This document shows positions 41,169-50,496 of a DNA stretch of 64,000 nucleotides, in pieces. The stretch is taken from assembly GCF_030506365.1 (NCBI RefSeq), contig NZ_CP073092.1, forward strand, positions 1,798,001 to 1,862,000, in the 5' to 3' direction. The position numbers were made by a program, and so were the translations under genes. Below the pieces are notes generated by a model that did not search any database, was not told the DNA's origin, and was given only the letters and a program-made list of their open reading frames with translations. The DNA is from Corynebacterium tuberculostearicum. GTDB taxonomy: Bacteria > Actinomycetota > Actinomycetes > Mycobacteriales > Mycobacteriaceae. Positions within the stretch are counted from its first letter, which is position 1, and the number at the start of each line of letters is the position of its first letter.

Positions 41169-42020
41169 ATGCTCTACACGCTCGCCGCCTACATCATGTG
41201 GGGATTTTTCCCCGCGTTCTTCCCCCTGTTGCTGCCGGCATCGCCGCTGGAAATCTTGGCTCACCGCGTGTTGTGGACCGCGGTGCTGGTCACGGGATTT
41301 TTGCTCCTCAGCGGCCGGTGGCGCGAAATGGCGCGCATGGACAAGCGCACCTGGGGTTGGCTTGCGGCCGCGGGCGTGTTCATCACGGTCAATTGGGGTA
41401 CCTACGTGGTGGCGATTAATAGCAACCACGTGGCCGATGCGGCGCTGGGGTATTTCATCAATCCCCTGGTGTCGGTCGCCCTCGGCATGGTGTTTTTGAA
41501 GGAGCGACTGCGGCCGTGGCAGGCCGGCGCGGTGGGCGTTGCGGCCATCGCGGTGCTGTACTTGACGTTCTTTACCGGCCAGGCGCCGTATATATCGCTG
41601 CTATTGGCGTTCAGCTTCGGCTTTTATGGGCTGCTCAAAAAGCAGGTCCGGGTGTCCTCGGCCGTCTCGGTCGCGGCGGAGGCGCTCGTGATGTCACCGC
41701 TGGCGGTGGGCTACATCCTGTGGCTAGAAACAAGCGGCCAGGGCACATTCGCCAGCGAGGGAGTCGGCCACGCGCTGCTTTTGGTCAGCGCCGGCTTGAT
41801 TACCGCGCTGCCGCTCCTCTGCTTTGCGGAGGGCGCACGGACACTGCGCTTATCGACGATCGGCATGCTCCAATACCTCACCCCCATCATGCAGATGCTG
41901 TGGGCTCTCTTTGTCACCCACGAGCACTTTTCGACGCACCGCTGGATCGGCTTCGGCATCATCGGCGTGGCGGTGGCGATTTACGTCGCCGACTTGGTGC
42001 GCATGGCTAGGAGCGCTTAA
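41169..42020 (+). CDS. rarD: RarD-type EamA-family transporter
   Basis: About 283 residues with ten hydrophobic helices in two EamA repeats. The start [21 protein letters not shown] and motifs [41 protein letters not shown] and [14 protein letters not shown] are typical of RarD (chloramphenicol-sensitive protein family). ATG 41169 is favoured over ATG 41151 because TATTAT (41157-41162) ends 6 nt before it, implying a leaderless transcript. It is divergent from dnaE with only about 45 bp between starts. Confidence 0.9.
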   Translation: MLYTLAAYIMWGFFPAFFPLLLPASPLEILAHRVLWTAVLVTGFLLLSGRWREMARMDKRTWGWLAAAGVFITVNWGTYVVAINSNHVADAALGYFINPLVSVALGMVFLKERLRPWQAGAVGVAAIAVLYLTFFTGQAPYISLLLAFSFGFYGLLKKQVRVSSAVSVAAEALVMSPLAVGYILWLETSGQGTFASEGVGHALLLVSAGLITALPLLCFAEGARTLRLSTIGMLQYLTPIMQMLWALFVTHEHFSTHRWIGFGIIGVAVAIYVADLVRMARSA

Positions 42021-42276
42021 GTTCCTCGCGGGCGGCGCGGGCGCGGCGACGCGCCGCCTGTTCCTCTTCTGCGCGCAGCGCCCAGCGCGGCATCACCACG
42101 ACGAGAAAAATGCCATAGGCACATACGATCCCGGAAAACACCAGCGTCATCGGGGTGCCGCCGGTGACAAGGCCGATGAAAAGCGCGATGCCGGAAACCA
42201 CCACCGCGACCCACGCGGCGATATAGCCAAATTTGTAGTTGGGCATCCACTGCGAAAAGGGCTGGCGTGAGGACAT
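42007..42276 (-). CDS. Small two-helix membrane protein
   Basis: The 89-residue protein begins MSSRQPFSQWMPNYKFGYIAAW and has two hydrophobic helices (IAAWVAVVVSGIALFIGLV and LVFSGIVCAYGIFLVVVM) and a strongly basic/acidic C-terminal coil ([22 protein letters not shown]). Its 3' end overlaps the 3' end of rarD by 14 bp on the other strand. A TAGACT hexamer 6 nt before the ATG suggests a leaderless start. The function is unknown. Confidence 0.75.
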   Translation of the reverse strand: MSSRQPFSQWMPNYKFGYIAAWVAVVVSGIALFIGLVTGGTPMTLVFSGIVCAYGIFLVVVMPRWALRAEEEQAARRRARAAREELKRS

Positions 42277-42285
42277 AGGTCTAGT

Positions 42286-43323
42286 CTACGCGGTGGTCGT
42301 ATTCGTGGGCCCGGTATCGACGAGGTCCGGTGGAGGCGGATCCCAAGGGTTGACCCAGCGCACGCCGCGGGCGGTGCGCTCGAAGCGGCCATTGCGTGGC
42401 GGGCCGGTGCGATGGTCATCATTGCGACCATTGTGATAGGCACAGGCGGTGGTGAGGTTCTTCGCATTGGTCCACCCGCCGCCGGCCCAACTGAAGATGT
42501 GGTGAACCTGGCACTCATCGGCGGGCTTATTGCATCCCTTGACCGGGCAGGTGGGATTTTCCGCCGCGGCCATCATGAACTGCTTCCAGGTGGCCCCACG
42601 GCGCATGCGGTACAGGTTCACTGGGCCCTCTACGGGGTGGAGCAGGGTGACAAATCCCTCCTCGGCAAGCGCACGCTGGGCCAATTCAGCACCCGTGATC
42701 TGCGCACCATTGGTCATGGTCAGCACCACATCGTCGCTGCCATGGGCCACGCCGACCAACTTATCCAGTGGCACTACAACATTGGTGCGCACGGCTGCGG
42801 CGCCGGTACCGGTGCGGAAGAGGGAGGCGACGTCGGCAAGCGAACCGGCATGCTGGTGTAACTCGGCGATGAGTGCGGACGGCCCAGTGATGGACAGCGT
42901 CCAGGGTTTGCCGGCGGCGCGGCGGCGCAACCGCACCCCCGGCTTGGGTTCGCGCGGCGCGCGCATCTCGCGCAGCTTCTTGCGGGCATGCCTGTCCATC
43001 TCCCGCGTATCGCACGCGATATGGGTGAGCTCGGCGCGCAGGGCCCATGCGCGGGCTTGCGTGGGCGCGCGCCGGGCATGCTTTTCGATGACCGCCAGCG
43101 TCGGCAGCGAATGCCGGTTGCGGCGGGCCCCGTCCACCGCGCGGCGTTGGCGGCGGCGAAAGCTGGTGGTCCCGAAGTAGACCTGCGCGAGCTGCGCTAC
43201 GGATTCTGCTTCTGCGTCGGGCATGCCAGCGGCGGTAAGGTCCGCGGCGGAGGCGTCGGCGGCCTCGGCGAGGAGGTCCATCGCCGAGTTGAGCGCCGCG
43301 ATATAAGCCCGAATGTGTTCCAT
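42286..43323 (-). CDS. HNH endonuclease-domain protein (DUF222-like N-terminus)
   Basis: The 345-residue protein has a basic helical N-terminal domain and a C-terminal HNH nuclease fold: CPVKGCNKPADECQVHHIFSWAGGGWTNAKNLTTACAYHNGRNDD contains the zinc cysteines, the HH pair and the final H-N, cited here as residues about 272-316. It ends in a Pro-rich tail. A paralogue lies at 59308-60309. These proteins are numerous in actinobacteria and their targets are unknown. TAGCAT lies 7 nt before the ATG, consistent with a leaderless start. Confidence 0.88.
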   Translation of the reverse strand: MEHIRAYIAALNSAMDLLAEAADASAADLTAAGMPDAEAESVAQLAQVYFGTTSFRRRQRRAVDGARRNRHSLPTLAVIEKHARRAPTQARAWALRAELTHIACDTREMDRHARKKLREMRAPREPKPGVRLRRRAAGKPWTLSITGPSALIAELHQHAGSLADVASLFRTGTGAAAVRTNVVVPLDKLVGVAHGSDDVVLTMTNGAQITGAELAQRALAEEGFVTLLHPVEGPVNLYRMRRGATWKQFMMAAAENPTCPVKGCNKPADECQVHHIFSWAGGGWTNAKNLTTACAYHNGRNDDHRTGPPRNGRFERTARGVRWVNPWDPPPPDLVDTGPTNTTTA

Positions 43324-43383
43324 GCCCTCGATGCTAAAAGCGCTGGGCGGCCACCGCGCGCCACAGGTCCCAGGAGGGCGATA

Positions 43384-43920
43384 TTAGCTGGGAGGGCGGA
43401 TGGCGAAGCTGCCCCAGGCGGCGTCCGCGGGTGCGGGTTCGACGGCGGCGACGGAGGGGGTGGAGGCGACGTCGGCAAGCTGCGCGCCCGACCCCCACAC
43501 CACGGCGGCGCTCACCGCGGAGGGGCGCTGGCCATAGGAGGCATCGATGCGGTCGAAGGCGCGTTGGATGACAGCGGCGCGGTCCTCGCCGGCGGTGGGT
43601 TCGGGGACGTCAATGGGGGCGGTGGAGCCGATAAGGATGGCATCCATGCGCGGGGCGGCGGCGACGGCGGCCGCGGCGGCTACGGGTGGCAAATCCTCGT
43701 CGAAGGTAACAAGGGCGTAGGCAGGCGCGTCCGGAATGTCGCTACCGGATACGCGCGCAATATACTCCGCGCGCGTCTCGCCATCCGGGCCGAGCTGATC
43801 GCCTTGTACTTGCGAAGAGGCCTGGGTCCCTAGGGCGCCAAAAAGCGCGAGCGCGGCCAAAAAAAGCACCGCAAGCACCGCCAGGGCCGCTAGCCGACGC
43901 CGCCGGTAGACCTTCCTCAT
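43384..43920 (-). CDS. Membrane-anchored hypothetical protein
   Basis: The 178-residue protein has an Arg-rich N-terminus ([11 protein letters not shown]) and one hydrophobic helix ([21 protein letters not shown]), predicting a signal anchor with an extracytoplasmic, Ala/Pro-rich domain. Recognisable pieces are [12 protein letters not shown] and [15 protein letters not shown]. Its start overlaps the stop of the pseudouridine synthase gene by 4 bp, placing it in the lspA-rluD operon. I do not recognise the family. Confidence 0.72.
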   Translation of the reverse strand: MRKVYRRRRLAALAVLAVLFLAALALFGALGTQASSQVQGDQLGPDGETRAEYIARVSGSDIPDAPAYALVTFDEDLPPVAAAAAVAAAPRMDAILIGSTAPIDVPEPTAGEDRAAVIQRAFDRIDASYGQRPSAVSAAVVWGSGAQLADVASTPSVAAVEPAPADAAWGSFAIRPPS

Positions 43921-44843
43921 CCCCGCAGAACCTCCAAAGCGTGCTCGAGATCGGCCGGGTACGGCGCTTCAATCTCGAACCACTTGCCGGTGCCGGGGTG
44001 GGTAAAGCCGAGCTTTACCGCGTGCAGCCATTGACGCTGAAGCCCAAGGCGCTTAGCCAAGTTGGGATCCGAGCCGTACATTGGGTCGCCCACGCACGGG
44101 TGGCCGGTGGCGGACATGTGCACGCGAATCTGGTGGGTGCGGCCGGTCTCTAGGTGCACCTCGATGAGGCTGGCCTCGCGGAAGGCCTCGATGAGGCTGT
44201 AATGGGTGACGGCCGCTTTGCCGTCGTCAAGCACGGCGAATTTCCAGCCCGACTTGGGGTGGCGGCCGATAGGTGCATCGACGGTGCCCTCGATGGGATC
44301 CGGCAGGCCCTGCACCACGGCGTGGTAGGTCTTTTTCACGCTGCGGTACTTAAAGGCATGCTTAAGCGCGGAATAGGCGCGCTCCGAGGAAGCCACGACC
44401 ATCACGCCAGACGTGCCCACATCGAGGCGGTGCACGATGCCCTGGCGCTCGGTCGGCCCGGACGAAGCGACTGTATAACCGGCCGCGCGCAGCCCGCCAA
44501 TCACCGTCGGTCCGTCCCAGCCCACACTGGGGTGCGCGGCCACGCCCACCGGCTTATGCACGCAGATAATATCGGCATCGTTGTAGAGCACGTCCATGCC
44601 CTCGACCAGCTCTTCGCGCGGCAGCAACGGCTTTTCTGGCTCCGGCAAAAGCACCGAGACCACGTTGCCGGAAGTCAATCGCTCGGATTTGCCCAGCTCT
44701 TGGGAATCGATGGTCACACTGCCCTCGGCGCACAGCTGCGCGGTGGCGCTGCGGGAAAGGCCAAGGAGCTTGGCCAGGGCGGCGTCGGCACGCATGCCTT
44801 CTAGGCCTTCAGGAATGGGGAAGCTGCGCATCTGCCTATTCAT
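43917..44843 (-). CDS. rluD: RluD-family 23S rRNA pseudouridine synthase
   Basis: Converts uridines to pseudouridine in rRNA. The 308-residue protein has an N-terminal S4 domain ([28 protein letters not shown], residues about 18-45) and the catalytic Asp in [17 protein letters not shown], with [21 protein letters not shown] near residue 250. ATG 44843 overlaps the lspA stop by 8 bp and has a GGAAAGG site 6 nt upstream; ATG 44831 is the alternative. The frame's longer extension to 45023 lies inside lspA and is rejected. Confidence 0.93.
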   Translation of the reverse strand: MNRQMRSFPIPEGLEGMRADAALAKLLGLSRSATAQLCAEGSVTIDSQELGKSERLTSGNVVSVLLPEPEKPLLPREELVEGMDVLYNDADIICVHKPVGVAAHPSVGWDGPTVIGGLRAAGYTVASSGPTERQGIVHRLDVGTSGVMVVASSERAYSALKHAFKYRSVKKTYHAVVQGLPDPIEGTVDAPIGRHPKSGWKFAVLDDGKAAVTHYSLIEAFREASLIEVHLETGRTHQIRVHMSATGHPCVGDPMYGSDPNLAKRLGLQRQWLHAVKLGFTHPGTGKWFEIEAPYPADLEHALEVLRG

Positions 44844-45327
44844 GCTCGGCCTTCCTTTCCTCCAGCACCATGGCGATGATGAACAGCACCACGCCGCAGG
44901 TAATGGCCGCGTCCGCAATATTGAACACGGCGAAAGAGCCGACCGAAATATAGTCCACCACGTGCCCGAACCAGAAGCCGGGGGCGCGGAAGATGCGGTC
45001 AGCGAAATTACCCAACGCACCACCGGCGATGAGCGCTAGGCCCACTGCCTGGCCGGAGTGGGTAATGCGCGGGGCGGCAATGGCCACGCCGAGCACAAAG
45101 ACCAGCTGGATAGTGGTAAAAAGCCACGTCGATCCCTCCCCGCCCATGGAAAAGGCCGCGCCAGGGTTAAAAAGCAGGGTAAACCGGAACCAATCCCCAA
45201 TGACCGGCAGGGGCTCGCCCTCCGTAAGGATGGAGAGCATTATTTGTTTCACGGCTTGGTCCACCAGCGCCACGGCGATGACAACCGCGGCGATAAGTCC
45301 TGTCTTGCTCCTTCGTTTTTGACTCAC
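44836..45327 (-). CDS. lspA: Lipoprotein signal peptidase (signal peptidase II)
   Basis: Cleaves signal peptides of diacylglyceryl-modified prolipoproteins. The 163-residue protein has four hydrophobic helices and all conserved boxes: [21 protein letters not shown] with the first catalytic Asp, and [11 protein letters not shown] with the second. The GTG start ([10 protein letters not shown]) is supported by TAGAAT (45335-45340) ending 7 nt upstream. It acts after Lgt, encoded at 12487. Confidence 0.96.
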   Translation of the reverse strand: MSQKRRSKTGLIAAVVIAVALVDQAVKQIMLSILTEGEPLPVIGDWFRFTLLFNPGAAFSMGGEGSTWLFTTIQLVFVLGVAIAAPRITHSGQAVGLALIAGGALGNFADRIFRAPGFWFGHVVDYISVGSFAVFNIADAAITCGVVLFIIAMVLEERKAEHE

Positions 45328-45334
45328 CCGCTCT

Positions 45335-45340
45335 ATTCTA
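45335..45340 (-). promoter_or_regulatory. -10 hexamer of lspA operon
   Basis: TAGAAT on the reverse strand ends 7 nt before GTG 45327. A second hexamer, TATTTT at 45356-45361, sits 7 nt before the divergent lipoprotein GTG, so the 41-bp gap holds two leaderless divergent promoters. Confidence 0.5.
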
Positions 45341-45368
45341 AACGGGAGCGTCCGGTATTTTGGTAAGC

Positions 45369-46310
45369 GTGTTTCGAGTCAAAGTTTTTGCAGCCCTGAC
45401 CACAGCCGCCGTAGCGCTTACGGCGTGTTCCTATGAAAAGCCGGGACCCGCGGTAGAACAGCCCGTGGGCCTGACTATCGACGCCCCACGCGTCACCGTG
45501 GACAATCCCGGCACCGGGGAGAAAAAGCTCCTGGAATACCGCGATATCGACTCCACGCAGGACGTGAACTACCGCGTTACCGAGGGTTTTTCGCAGGACC
45601 TGCTCAAAAAGTCCGCGGCCGAGAAGTTTCAGGCCTCCGACGTCGAATCGACCACCACTACCCTGCCGCTATCGGCCAAGGTAGATAAGGCTAGCGAGGA
45701 CGTTGAAGATCAGCTGCCCGCCACCCGCAATGCGTTCGTCACGGCCGGTGCGCCGGAAACTTCTGGCGACACCGACGTCTCTTCGGCCGAGGGATTTCAA
45801 TTTGGCTGGCGAGGCCAAAATACCGGCCAGATGAATTCCTTGCGCCTTGCCGCACCCCAGGAGGCCACGGATGAAGCCCGTGGCTCCGTGGAACAGGCAA
45901 TTATGAAGCTGACGGCCCTGCCCGTGGTTTTCCCCACCGAGGAGGTGGGTAAGGGCGCGAGCTGGACGGTGGATTCGCGCGTTACCGGCGAGTCCACCCT
46001 GCTGCAGACCACGCGCTATACGGTCGATTCCATCGAGGGCGACCAGGTCGAGCTCAACGTGGAGGTGGAGCAGCGGCCGTCGCTAGGCGCGCTGTCCTTT
46101 GAGGGCCAGGCCCAGGGCACGGAGTTGGAGGACAAGGAGCTTAAGGTTGTGGACTCCAGCACCCAGTCCAAGGGCAACATCACGGTGGACCTGAGCAAGC
46201 CGCTGCCCGTGGGCGGTGACGTGTCTTTCGACACGAAGGTCATTTATGGCGCCGCCGGCTCGGAGCTGCGCGTGGTGCAGTCGAGCCTGACGGAGCTGAA
46301 TTTTTCCTAG
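45369..46310 (+). CDS. Secreted lipoprotein
   Basis: About 313 residues. The N-terminus MFRVKVFAALTTAAVALTACSYEKPG is a lipoprotein signal peptide with lipobox LTAC. The rest is strand-rich and acidic, with regular motifs such as LEYRDIDSTQDVNYRVTEGF and a late FEGQAQGTELEDKELKVVDSSTQSKGNITVDLSKPLP segment, cited as residues about 235-280. It looks like a secreted beta-barrel or jelly-roll lipoprotein of the DUF6263 kind, but the assignment is tentative. GTG 45369 is favoured by the TATTTT 7 nt upstream; the frame extends to a TTG at 45360. It converges on the next lipoprotein gene with stops abutting. Confidence 0.75.
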   Translation: MFRVKVFAALTTAAVALTACSYEKPGPAVEQPVGLTIDAPRVTVDNPGTGEKKLLEYRDIDSTQDVNYRVTEGFSQDLLKKSAAEKFQASDVESTTTTLPLSAKVDKASEDVEDQLPATRNAFVTAGAPETSGDTDVSSAEGFQFGWRGQNTGQMNSLRLAAPQEATDEARGSVEQAIMKLTALPVVFPTEEVGKGASWTVDSRVTGESTLLQTTRYTVDSIEGDQVELNVEVEQRPSLGALSFEGQAQGTELEDKELKVVDSSTQSKGNITVDLSKPLPVGGDVSFDTKVIYGAAGSELRVVQSSLTELNFS

Positions 46311-46961
46311 TTACTCGGCCGGTGCCTCAACGGGGGCCTCGGCTGGCGCTTGCTCGGCGCCGGCAGCCGGGGCGTCGCCTTCAGCCGGGGCAGCATCGCC
46401 CTCGGCCGGTGCCGGGGCGGGTGCGGAGGCACCGGCGCCGGTATCCGCGCACATCTCCGGAACCTGCTCCGGCGGCACGGTGTTTTGGATGAGCGTGCAA
46501 GCCCAGGCCTTGGAAAGCTTCCAGGTGCCATCTTCGTAGACGAATTCCACCTGGTCAGCGGTCTGCTGCTGGCCGTCAGCGGTGGTGAAGTTCACGGTGG
46601 TCAGCACGGACTGCGGGTCATAGCCCGGAAGTACGGGATCGACGACCTCGAACTCGGCGCCGGATTCCGCCTTGGACTGTGCCATGGTGTCAAAGATTTC
46701 CGGTGCGGTCTCGCCGCCCTGCACGGTGGCGGTCTTTTCCTGCTCAGAGGCGTTCGGATCGGTGGCCTTGGCCAAGATGGCGTTGAGGTCCGCCGGGGAT
46801 GGCAGCGCTGGGGCGGCGGAATCGCCGTCGGAAGAGGCGGATTCCTGCGCCTCGGTGTTGGTGGCGGCGGTATCGTCCTGCTCGTCGTCGGAAGAGCAGG
46901 CGGCCAGGGCGGTGGCCGCGGTCAGTGCGAGGCACGCGGCGCTAAACTTGCGGAATTTCAC
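46311..46961 (-). CDS. Lipoprotein with MTB12-like domain and Ala/Pro/Glu tail
   Basis: The 216-residue precursor has a lipobox LAAC near residue 21, an acidic Ser-rich linker, a small folded domain of about 110 residues (LNAILAKATDPNASEQEKTATVQGG; VNFTTADGQQQTADQVEFVYEDGTWKLSKAWACTL) and a 40-residue tail of Ala, Pro, Glu and Gly. The domain pattern resembles the mycobacterial low-molecular-weight antigen MTB12/CFP-2 type, at moderate confidence. It is divergent from the asparaginase gene. Confidence 0.7.
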   Translation of the reverse strand: MKFRKFSAACLALTAATALAACSSDDEQDDTAATNTEAQESASSDGDSAAPALPSPADLNAILAKATDPNASEQEKTATVQGGETAPEIFDTMAQSKAESGAEFEVVDPVLPGYDPQSVLTTVNFTTADGQQQTADQVEFVYEDGTWKLSKAWACTLIQNTVPPEQVPEMCADTGAGASAPAPAPAEGDAAPAEGDAPAAGAEQAPAEAPVEAPAE

Positions 46962-47069
46962 TTCTAACTCCTCACGTCTGGGTTCTAAACTCCCATCAGT
47001 TTACAGCTGCACCAGCTTTTTCCGGGCTGCGCCCGCCGCGTGGGCGGAGATTTCTTTAACCTTGAGTGC

Positions 47070-47963
47070 ATGACCCGACTTGCTTTGATCGCCACCGGCG
47101 GCACGATTGCGTGCACCACCGTGGCCGATGGTTCCTTGGTTCCCACCGTCTCCGGCGCGGACCTTGCCGCTGAAATCGACGCCGAGGTAGTGGAGTTTCG
47201 CCAGCTCGACTCGTCATCTATTACTTTGGCGGACCTCGATGAGCTCATTGCGGTAGTCAACGAGCACACCGCGCGGGAGGATATCGGTGGCGTGATCATC
47301 ACCCATGGCACCGACTCCATGGAGGAAACCGCGCTAGCGTTGGAGATTTTCTGTGGAGGGGCAAAACCCATCGTGCTTACGGGCGCGCAGCGCGCCTACG
47401 ATCACCCCGCGGCCGACGGCCCCACCAATCTGCGCGCTGCCCGCGAGATTGCGGCCAGCGGGCGCCCTGGGGTTTTCCTCTGCTTCGGCGGCGAGACCAT
47501 CCCGGCGCGCGGTGCGCGCAAGCGACACACCAGTGACCTGCGCGGGTTTGAGTCGCTGCCCGTTCCTGGCGCTACCCCGCGGTTGGCTCCTGCCCCGCTG
47601 GCGTCGCAGCGTATCGAGATCATCCCCGCCTATCCGGGAGCGGGGCGCCTGCTGGTCGACGCCGTCGTAAACTCCCCTGCCTCCGGTCTCATTGTGGAGG
47701 CCATGGGCTCGGGAAACATGGGCGAGGACATGGGCCGCGCGCTTGCCGACGCCCTCCACACCGGCCTCCCCGTCATCATTTCTACCCGCACCCCCTATGG
47801 CCCGACGGCGCTGGCTTACGGTGGCGACGGCGGTGGCGCGAGCCTGGGCAAACGTGGCGCCATCAACGCCGGATGGTTCCGCCCGAGCCAAGCGCGAATC
47901 CTACTCGCGGCGGCGCTGGCCACCGGCACCGATCCGGCGGAGCTTTTTACTCAGGAGGGCTAA
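47070..47963 (+). CDS. ansA: L-asparaginase (type I/II family)
   Basis: Hydrolyses asparagine to aspartate and ammonia. The 297-residue protein has both signature threonine sites: IATGGTIACT near residue 10 and ITHGTDSMEETA near residue 78, plus the TGAQR motif and the C-terminal ISTRTPYGPTA segment. No signal peptide, so it is cytoplasmic. ATG 47070 is chosen since TAACCT ends 7 nt before it; the frame's ATG-like start at 47040 is unlikely. Its stop overlaps that of convergent dinB. Confidence 0.93.
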   Translation: MTRLALIATGGTIACTTVADGSLVPTVSGADLAAEIDAEVVEFRQLDSSSITLADLDELIAVVNEHTAREDIGGVIITHGTDSMEETALALEIFCGGAKPIVLTGAQRAYDHPAADGPTNLRAAREIAASGRPGVFLCFGGETIPARGARKRHTSDLRGFESLPVPGATPRLAPAPLASQRIEIIPAYPGAGRLLVDAVVNSPASGLIVEAMGSGNMGEDMGRALADALHTGLPVIISTRTPYGPTALAYGGDGGGASLGKRGAINAGWFRPSQARILLAAALATGTDPAELFTQEG

Positions 47964-49348
47964 TCCTCGCTGGTCAGCCAGTCCTGCCAATCCAGTGAGT
48001 CGAGCGGGTCTGCTGACACGAGCGCGGGATCATTAGCCGCGAAGGATTTGGTGCGGCCGGGACCCGTGGCGCGGGTTTCAAAGCGCACGCTGACTACCCC
48101 GTGGCCGGCGCCTTGAATCCAACCGTGGCCGTATTCGGGGTGGAAAACATCCTGCGTGGCGTGCCACTGGTTATCGGTTTCTTCCTCCACCGTCACCGTA
48201 GGCGCTGGAATGGCCGGTGTTGCGTCGTCGCTCACCCCAGTTTCATAGTCCGTATCCGCCGGTGCAGGGCGCACGATCTCGCGGTCGAGCTCCGGAAAAA
48301 GCACGTCTTGGCGAGCGGCCTCTAGCCCGGAATAGCTCACCCCTACCAGGCGGATGGGCCCCAGCTCATCGGGGTAGCGAGCAAGCTTGAAGGCGGCGGC
48401 GGTGAGCACGGCGGCGTCGTCAGTCGCGTAGGGCAAGGTGGTCGAGCGCGATTCGATATGAAAATCCGCCATGCGCAGCTTTACCGTTACGGTGCGCGCG
48501 CCGCGCCCGTCCTTAAGCAGCCGGCGGTGCGCACCCTCCGCCGCGCGAGTGATGGCTGCATCGACCTCAGGGGCGGTCTGCAGGTCTTTCGGGTAGGTGT
48601 GCTCAGTAGAAATCTGCTTAGAAATAGCACGCGGCGCCACCTCACGGTCATCGATGCCACGGGCTAGCTGCCACAGCTGCAGACCTACCACGCTGCCGAT
48701 GGAAATCTCTACTTCCTTGCGCGTCATCGCCGCCAGCTGCCCAATGGTCTCGACGCCGATGGACTTGAGCTTCGCCCCAGTCACCGGGCCGACTCCCCAC
48801 AGCTTGTTCACCGCAAGGGGGTGCAGCATATCTAGCTGGCGCTCCGCCGGAATAACAAAGGTGCCGTCGGGCTTCGCCTCGCCGGAACCAATCTTGGCAA
48901 ATTGTTTGCCCGAGCCCGCCCCAATGGAGCACGGCAGCCCCGTCTCTTCCCGAATGAGCGCGCGCAGCTCATCCGCCCAGCGCTTGACCTCCTCCGCGCT
49001 AGCCCCTTCCAGGGCGGCGGGTTCCATAAAGGCCTCATCGATAGAAAGCTGCTCGATGACCTCCACGTGTTGCGCGATGATGCCAAATACGCGCCGCGAG
49101 GCTGCTGAATAGACTGCCCGGCGCGGCTGCACCACCACCGCGCGAAGTCCAACAAGCTGCTGCGCGCGGTACATCGGCATGGCCGAATGCGCACCGTACA
49201 CGCGCGCCTCGTAGGAGGCGCCGGCCACCACGCCGCGCCCGCTGGTACCGCCCACCAGGACGGGACGCCCCTGCAGGGTAGGCCGGGTTAGCTGCTCGAC
49301 GGAGGCGAAAAACGCGTCCATGTCGATGTGTAGAACCCAGCGTTGCAT
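47960..49348 (-). CDS. dinB: Y-family DNA polymerase IV
   Basis: Error-prone lesion bypass polymerase of 462 residues. Catalytic motifs are VLHIDMDAFFASVEQ at the N-terminus and LSIDEAFME near residue 105; a little-finger domain follows. After about residue 350 there is an extra actinobacterial C-terminal region with HPEYGHGWIQGAGHGVVSVRFE and an acidic end (LDWQDWLTSED). No LexA-type box is visible upstream, and TAGACT (49356-49361) ends 7 nt before ATG 49348, so it may be constitutive. Confidence 0.93.
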   Translation of the reverse strand: MQRWVLHIDMDAFFASVEQLTRPTLQGRPVLVGGTSGRGVVAGASYEARVYGAHSAMPMYRAQQLVGLRAVVVQPRRAVYSAASRRVFGIIAQHVEVIEQLSIDEAFMEPAALEGASAEEVKRWADELRALIREETGLPCSIGAGSGKQFAKIGSGEAKPDGTFVIPAERQLDMLHPLAVNKLWGVGPVTGAKLKSIGVETIGQLAAMTRKEVEISIGSVVGLQLWQLARGIDDREVAPRAISKQISTEHTYPKDLQTAPEVDAAITRAAEGAHRRLLKDGRGARTVTVKLRMADFHIESRSTTLPYATDDAAVLTAAAFKLARYPDELGPIRLVGVSYSGLEAARQDVLFPELDREIVRPAPADTDYETGVSDDATPAIPAPTVTVEEETDNQWHATQDVFHPEYGHGWIQGAGHGVVSVRFETRATGPGRTKSFAANDPALVSADPLDSLDWQDWLTSED

Positions 49349-49506
49349 GCGGTCCAGTCTAATAGGCGCACCTCCACATGCACTCCTGGGTGTTTGTACG
49401 CCGTTAATTAAAGCTTTTATTTCTTTCCATCTTGTCGTCAACTCCACGCAATATAACAGTCTTACCTTTTTCGAGGTTATTTCTTCTGGAAAGTATTTCG
49501 CTGATT

Positions 49507-50487
49507 ATGAACTCACCCCACGTCATCTTGCGCGGCGTTAAGCGCGAATTCGCCGATAATACGGGTCTCCACGAGACCGATCTAAGCATCAACCGCGGTG
49601 AATTCATCTCTATTCTGGGTCCCTCCGGCTGCGGTAAGTCCACCCTGTTGCGCTGCATCGCCGGGTTGGAAACTCCTGATGCGGGCACCATTGCCATTGG
49701 TGAGAGAGAGGTTTATGGTCCGCGGACCAATGTGGCCGTCAACAAGCGCCGGCTGTCGATGGTCTTCCAGGACCTCGCACTGTGGCCGCACATGACGGTG
49801 GAAAAGAACATCGAGTTCCCGCTGACAACCCCAGGCAATAAGGTGGCGGCAGGCCAACGGTCCGAGAAGGTGCGCGCCTGCATGGACATGGTGGGCATCA
49901 CCAGCAAAGCGAAGGCGCGGCCAAACCAGCTCTCCGGCGGCCAACAGCAACGCGTCGCCATCGCCCGTGCGTTGGTTTCGAATCCGGACCTCCTGCTCAT
50001 GGATGAGCCACTGTCCGCCCTCGACGCCGCGCTGCGCGTGCAAATCCGCGCCGAGCTCACCCAGCTGGCACAGGAGCTGGGGCTGACGGTCATCTACGTC
50101 ACGCACGACCAAGCCGAGGCACTTGCCATGTCGGATCGCGTCGTGGTTATGAATCAAGGCCACATCGAACAATTCGCGGATCCGGTCACCCTTTATGAAC
50201 AGCCGGCCACCGATTTCATCGCTGGCTTTGTAGGCACCATGAACCGCCACCCACAGCTGCCCAGCGTACGTCCAGAAAATCTCACCGTCACCACTGCGGA
50301 GGAGGACACCGGCGCCTCCCCGCGCCGGGTCGAGGCGCAGGTTCTTGGCGCTCACTACATCGGTGGGCGCTACGAGTTGCGCTGCGACGTCCCCGGGGCG
50401 GAGGAACCCTGGGTGACGTATTCACCGCATCGCTTCACTCGCGGCGAGACCGTCTACCTCAACTATCCATCTTCTCTTTCTGCATAG
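49507..50487 (+). CDS. ABC transporter ATP-binding protein (phosphonate/iron-type uptake)
   Basis: The 326-residue ATPase energises the import system encoded with it. Walker A is GPSGCGKST near residue 38, the signature is LSGGQQQR near 141, Walker B is [13 protein letters not shown], and the switch His is in [14 protein letters not shown]-terminal TOBE-like domain follows ([15 protein letters not shown] to end), placing it in the CUT1/PotA/FbpC/PhnT branch. ATG 49507 starts [15 protein letters not shown]; earlier in-frame ATG at 49432 is rejected. The binding-protein gene begins 9 bp later. Confidence 0.9.
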   Translation: MNSPHVILRGVKREFADNTGLHETDLSINRGEFISILGPSGCGKSTLLRCIAGLETPDAGTIAIGEREVYGPRTNVAVNKRRLSMVFQDLALWPHMTVEKNIEFPLTTPGNKVAAGQRSEKVRACMDMVGITSKAKARPNQLSGGQQQRVAIARALVSNPDLLLMDEPLSALDAALRVQIRAELTQLAQELGLTVIYVTHDQAEALAMSDRVVVMNQGHIEQFADPVTLYEQPATDFIAGFVGTMNRHPQLPSVRPENLTVTTAEEDTGASPRRVEAQVLGAHYIGGRYELRCDVPGAEEPWVTYSPHRFTRGETVYLNYPSSLSA

Positions 50488-50496
50488 GAGCCACAC

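Noticed and set aside
41124..41429. N-terminal extension of dnaE to 41429
   Set aside because: The added 102 codons lack any DnaE homology and lie opposite the start of rarD, which has a good promoter.
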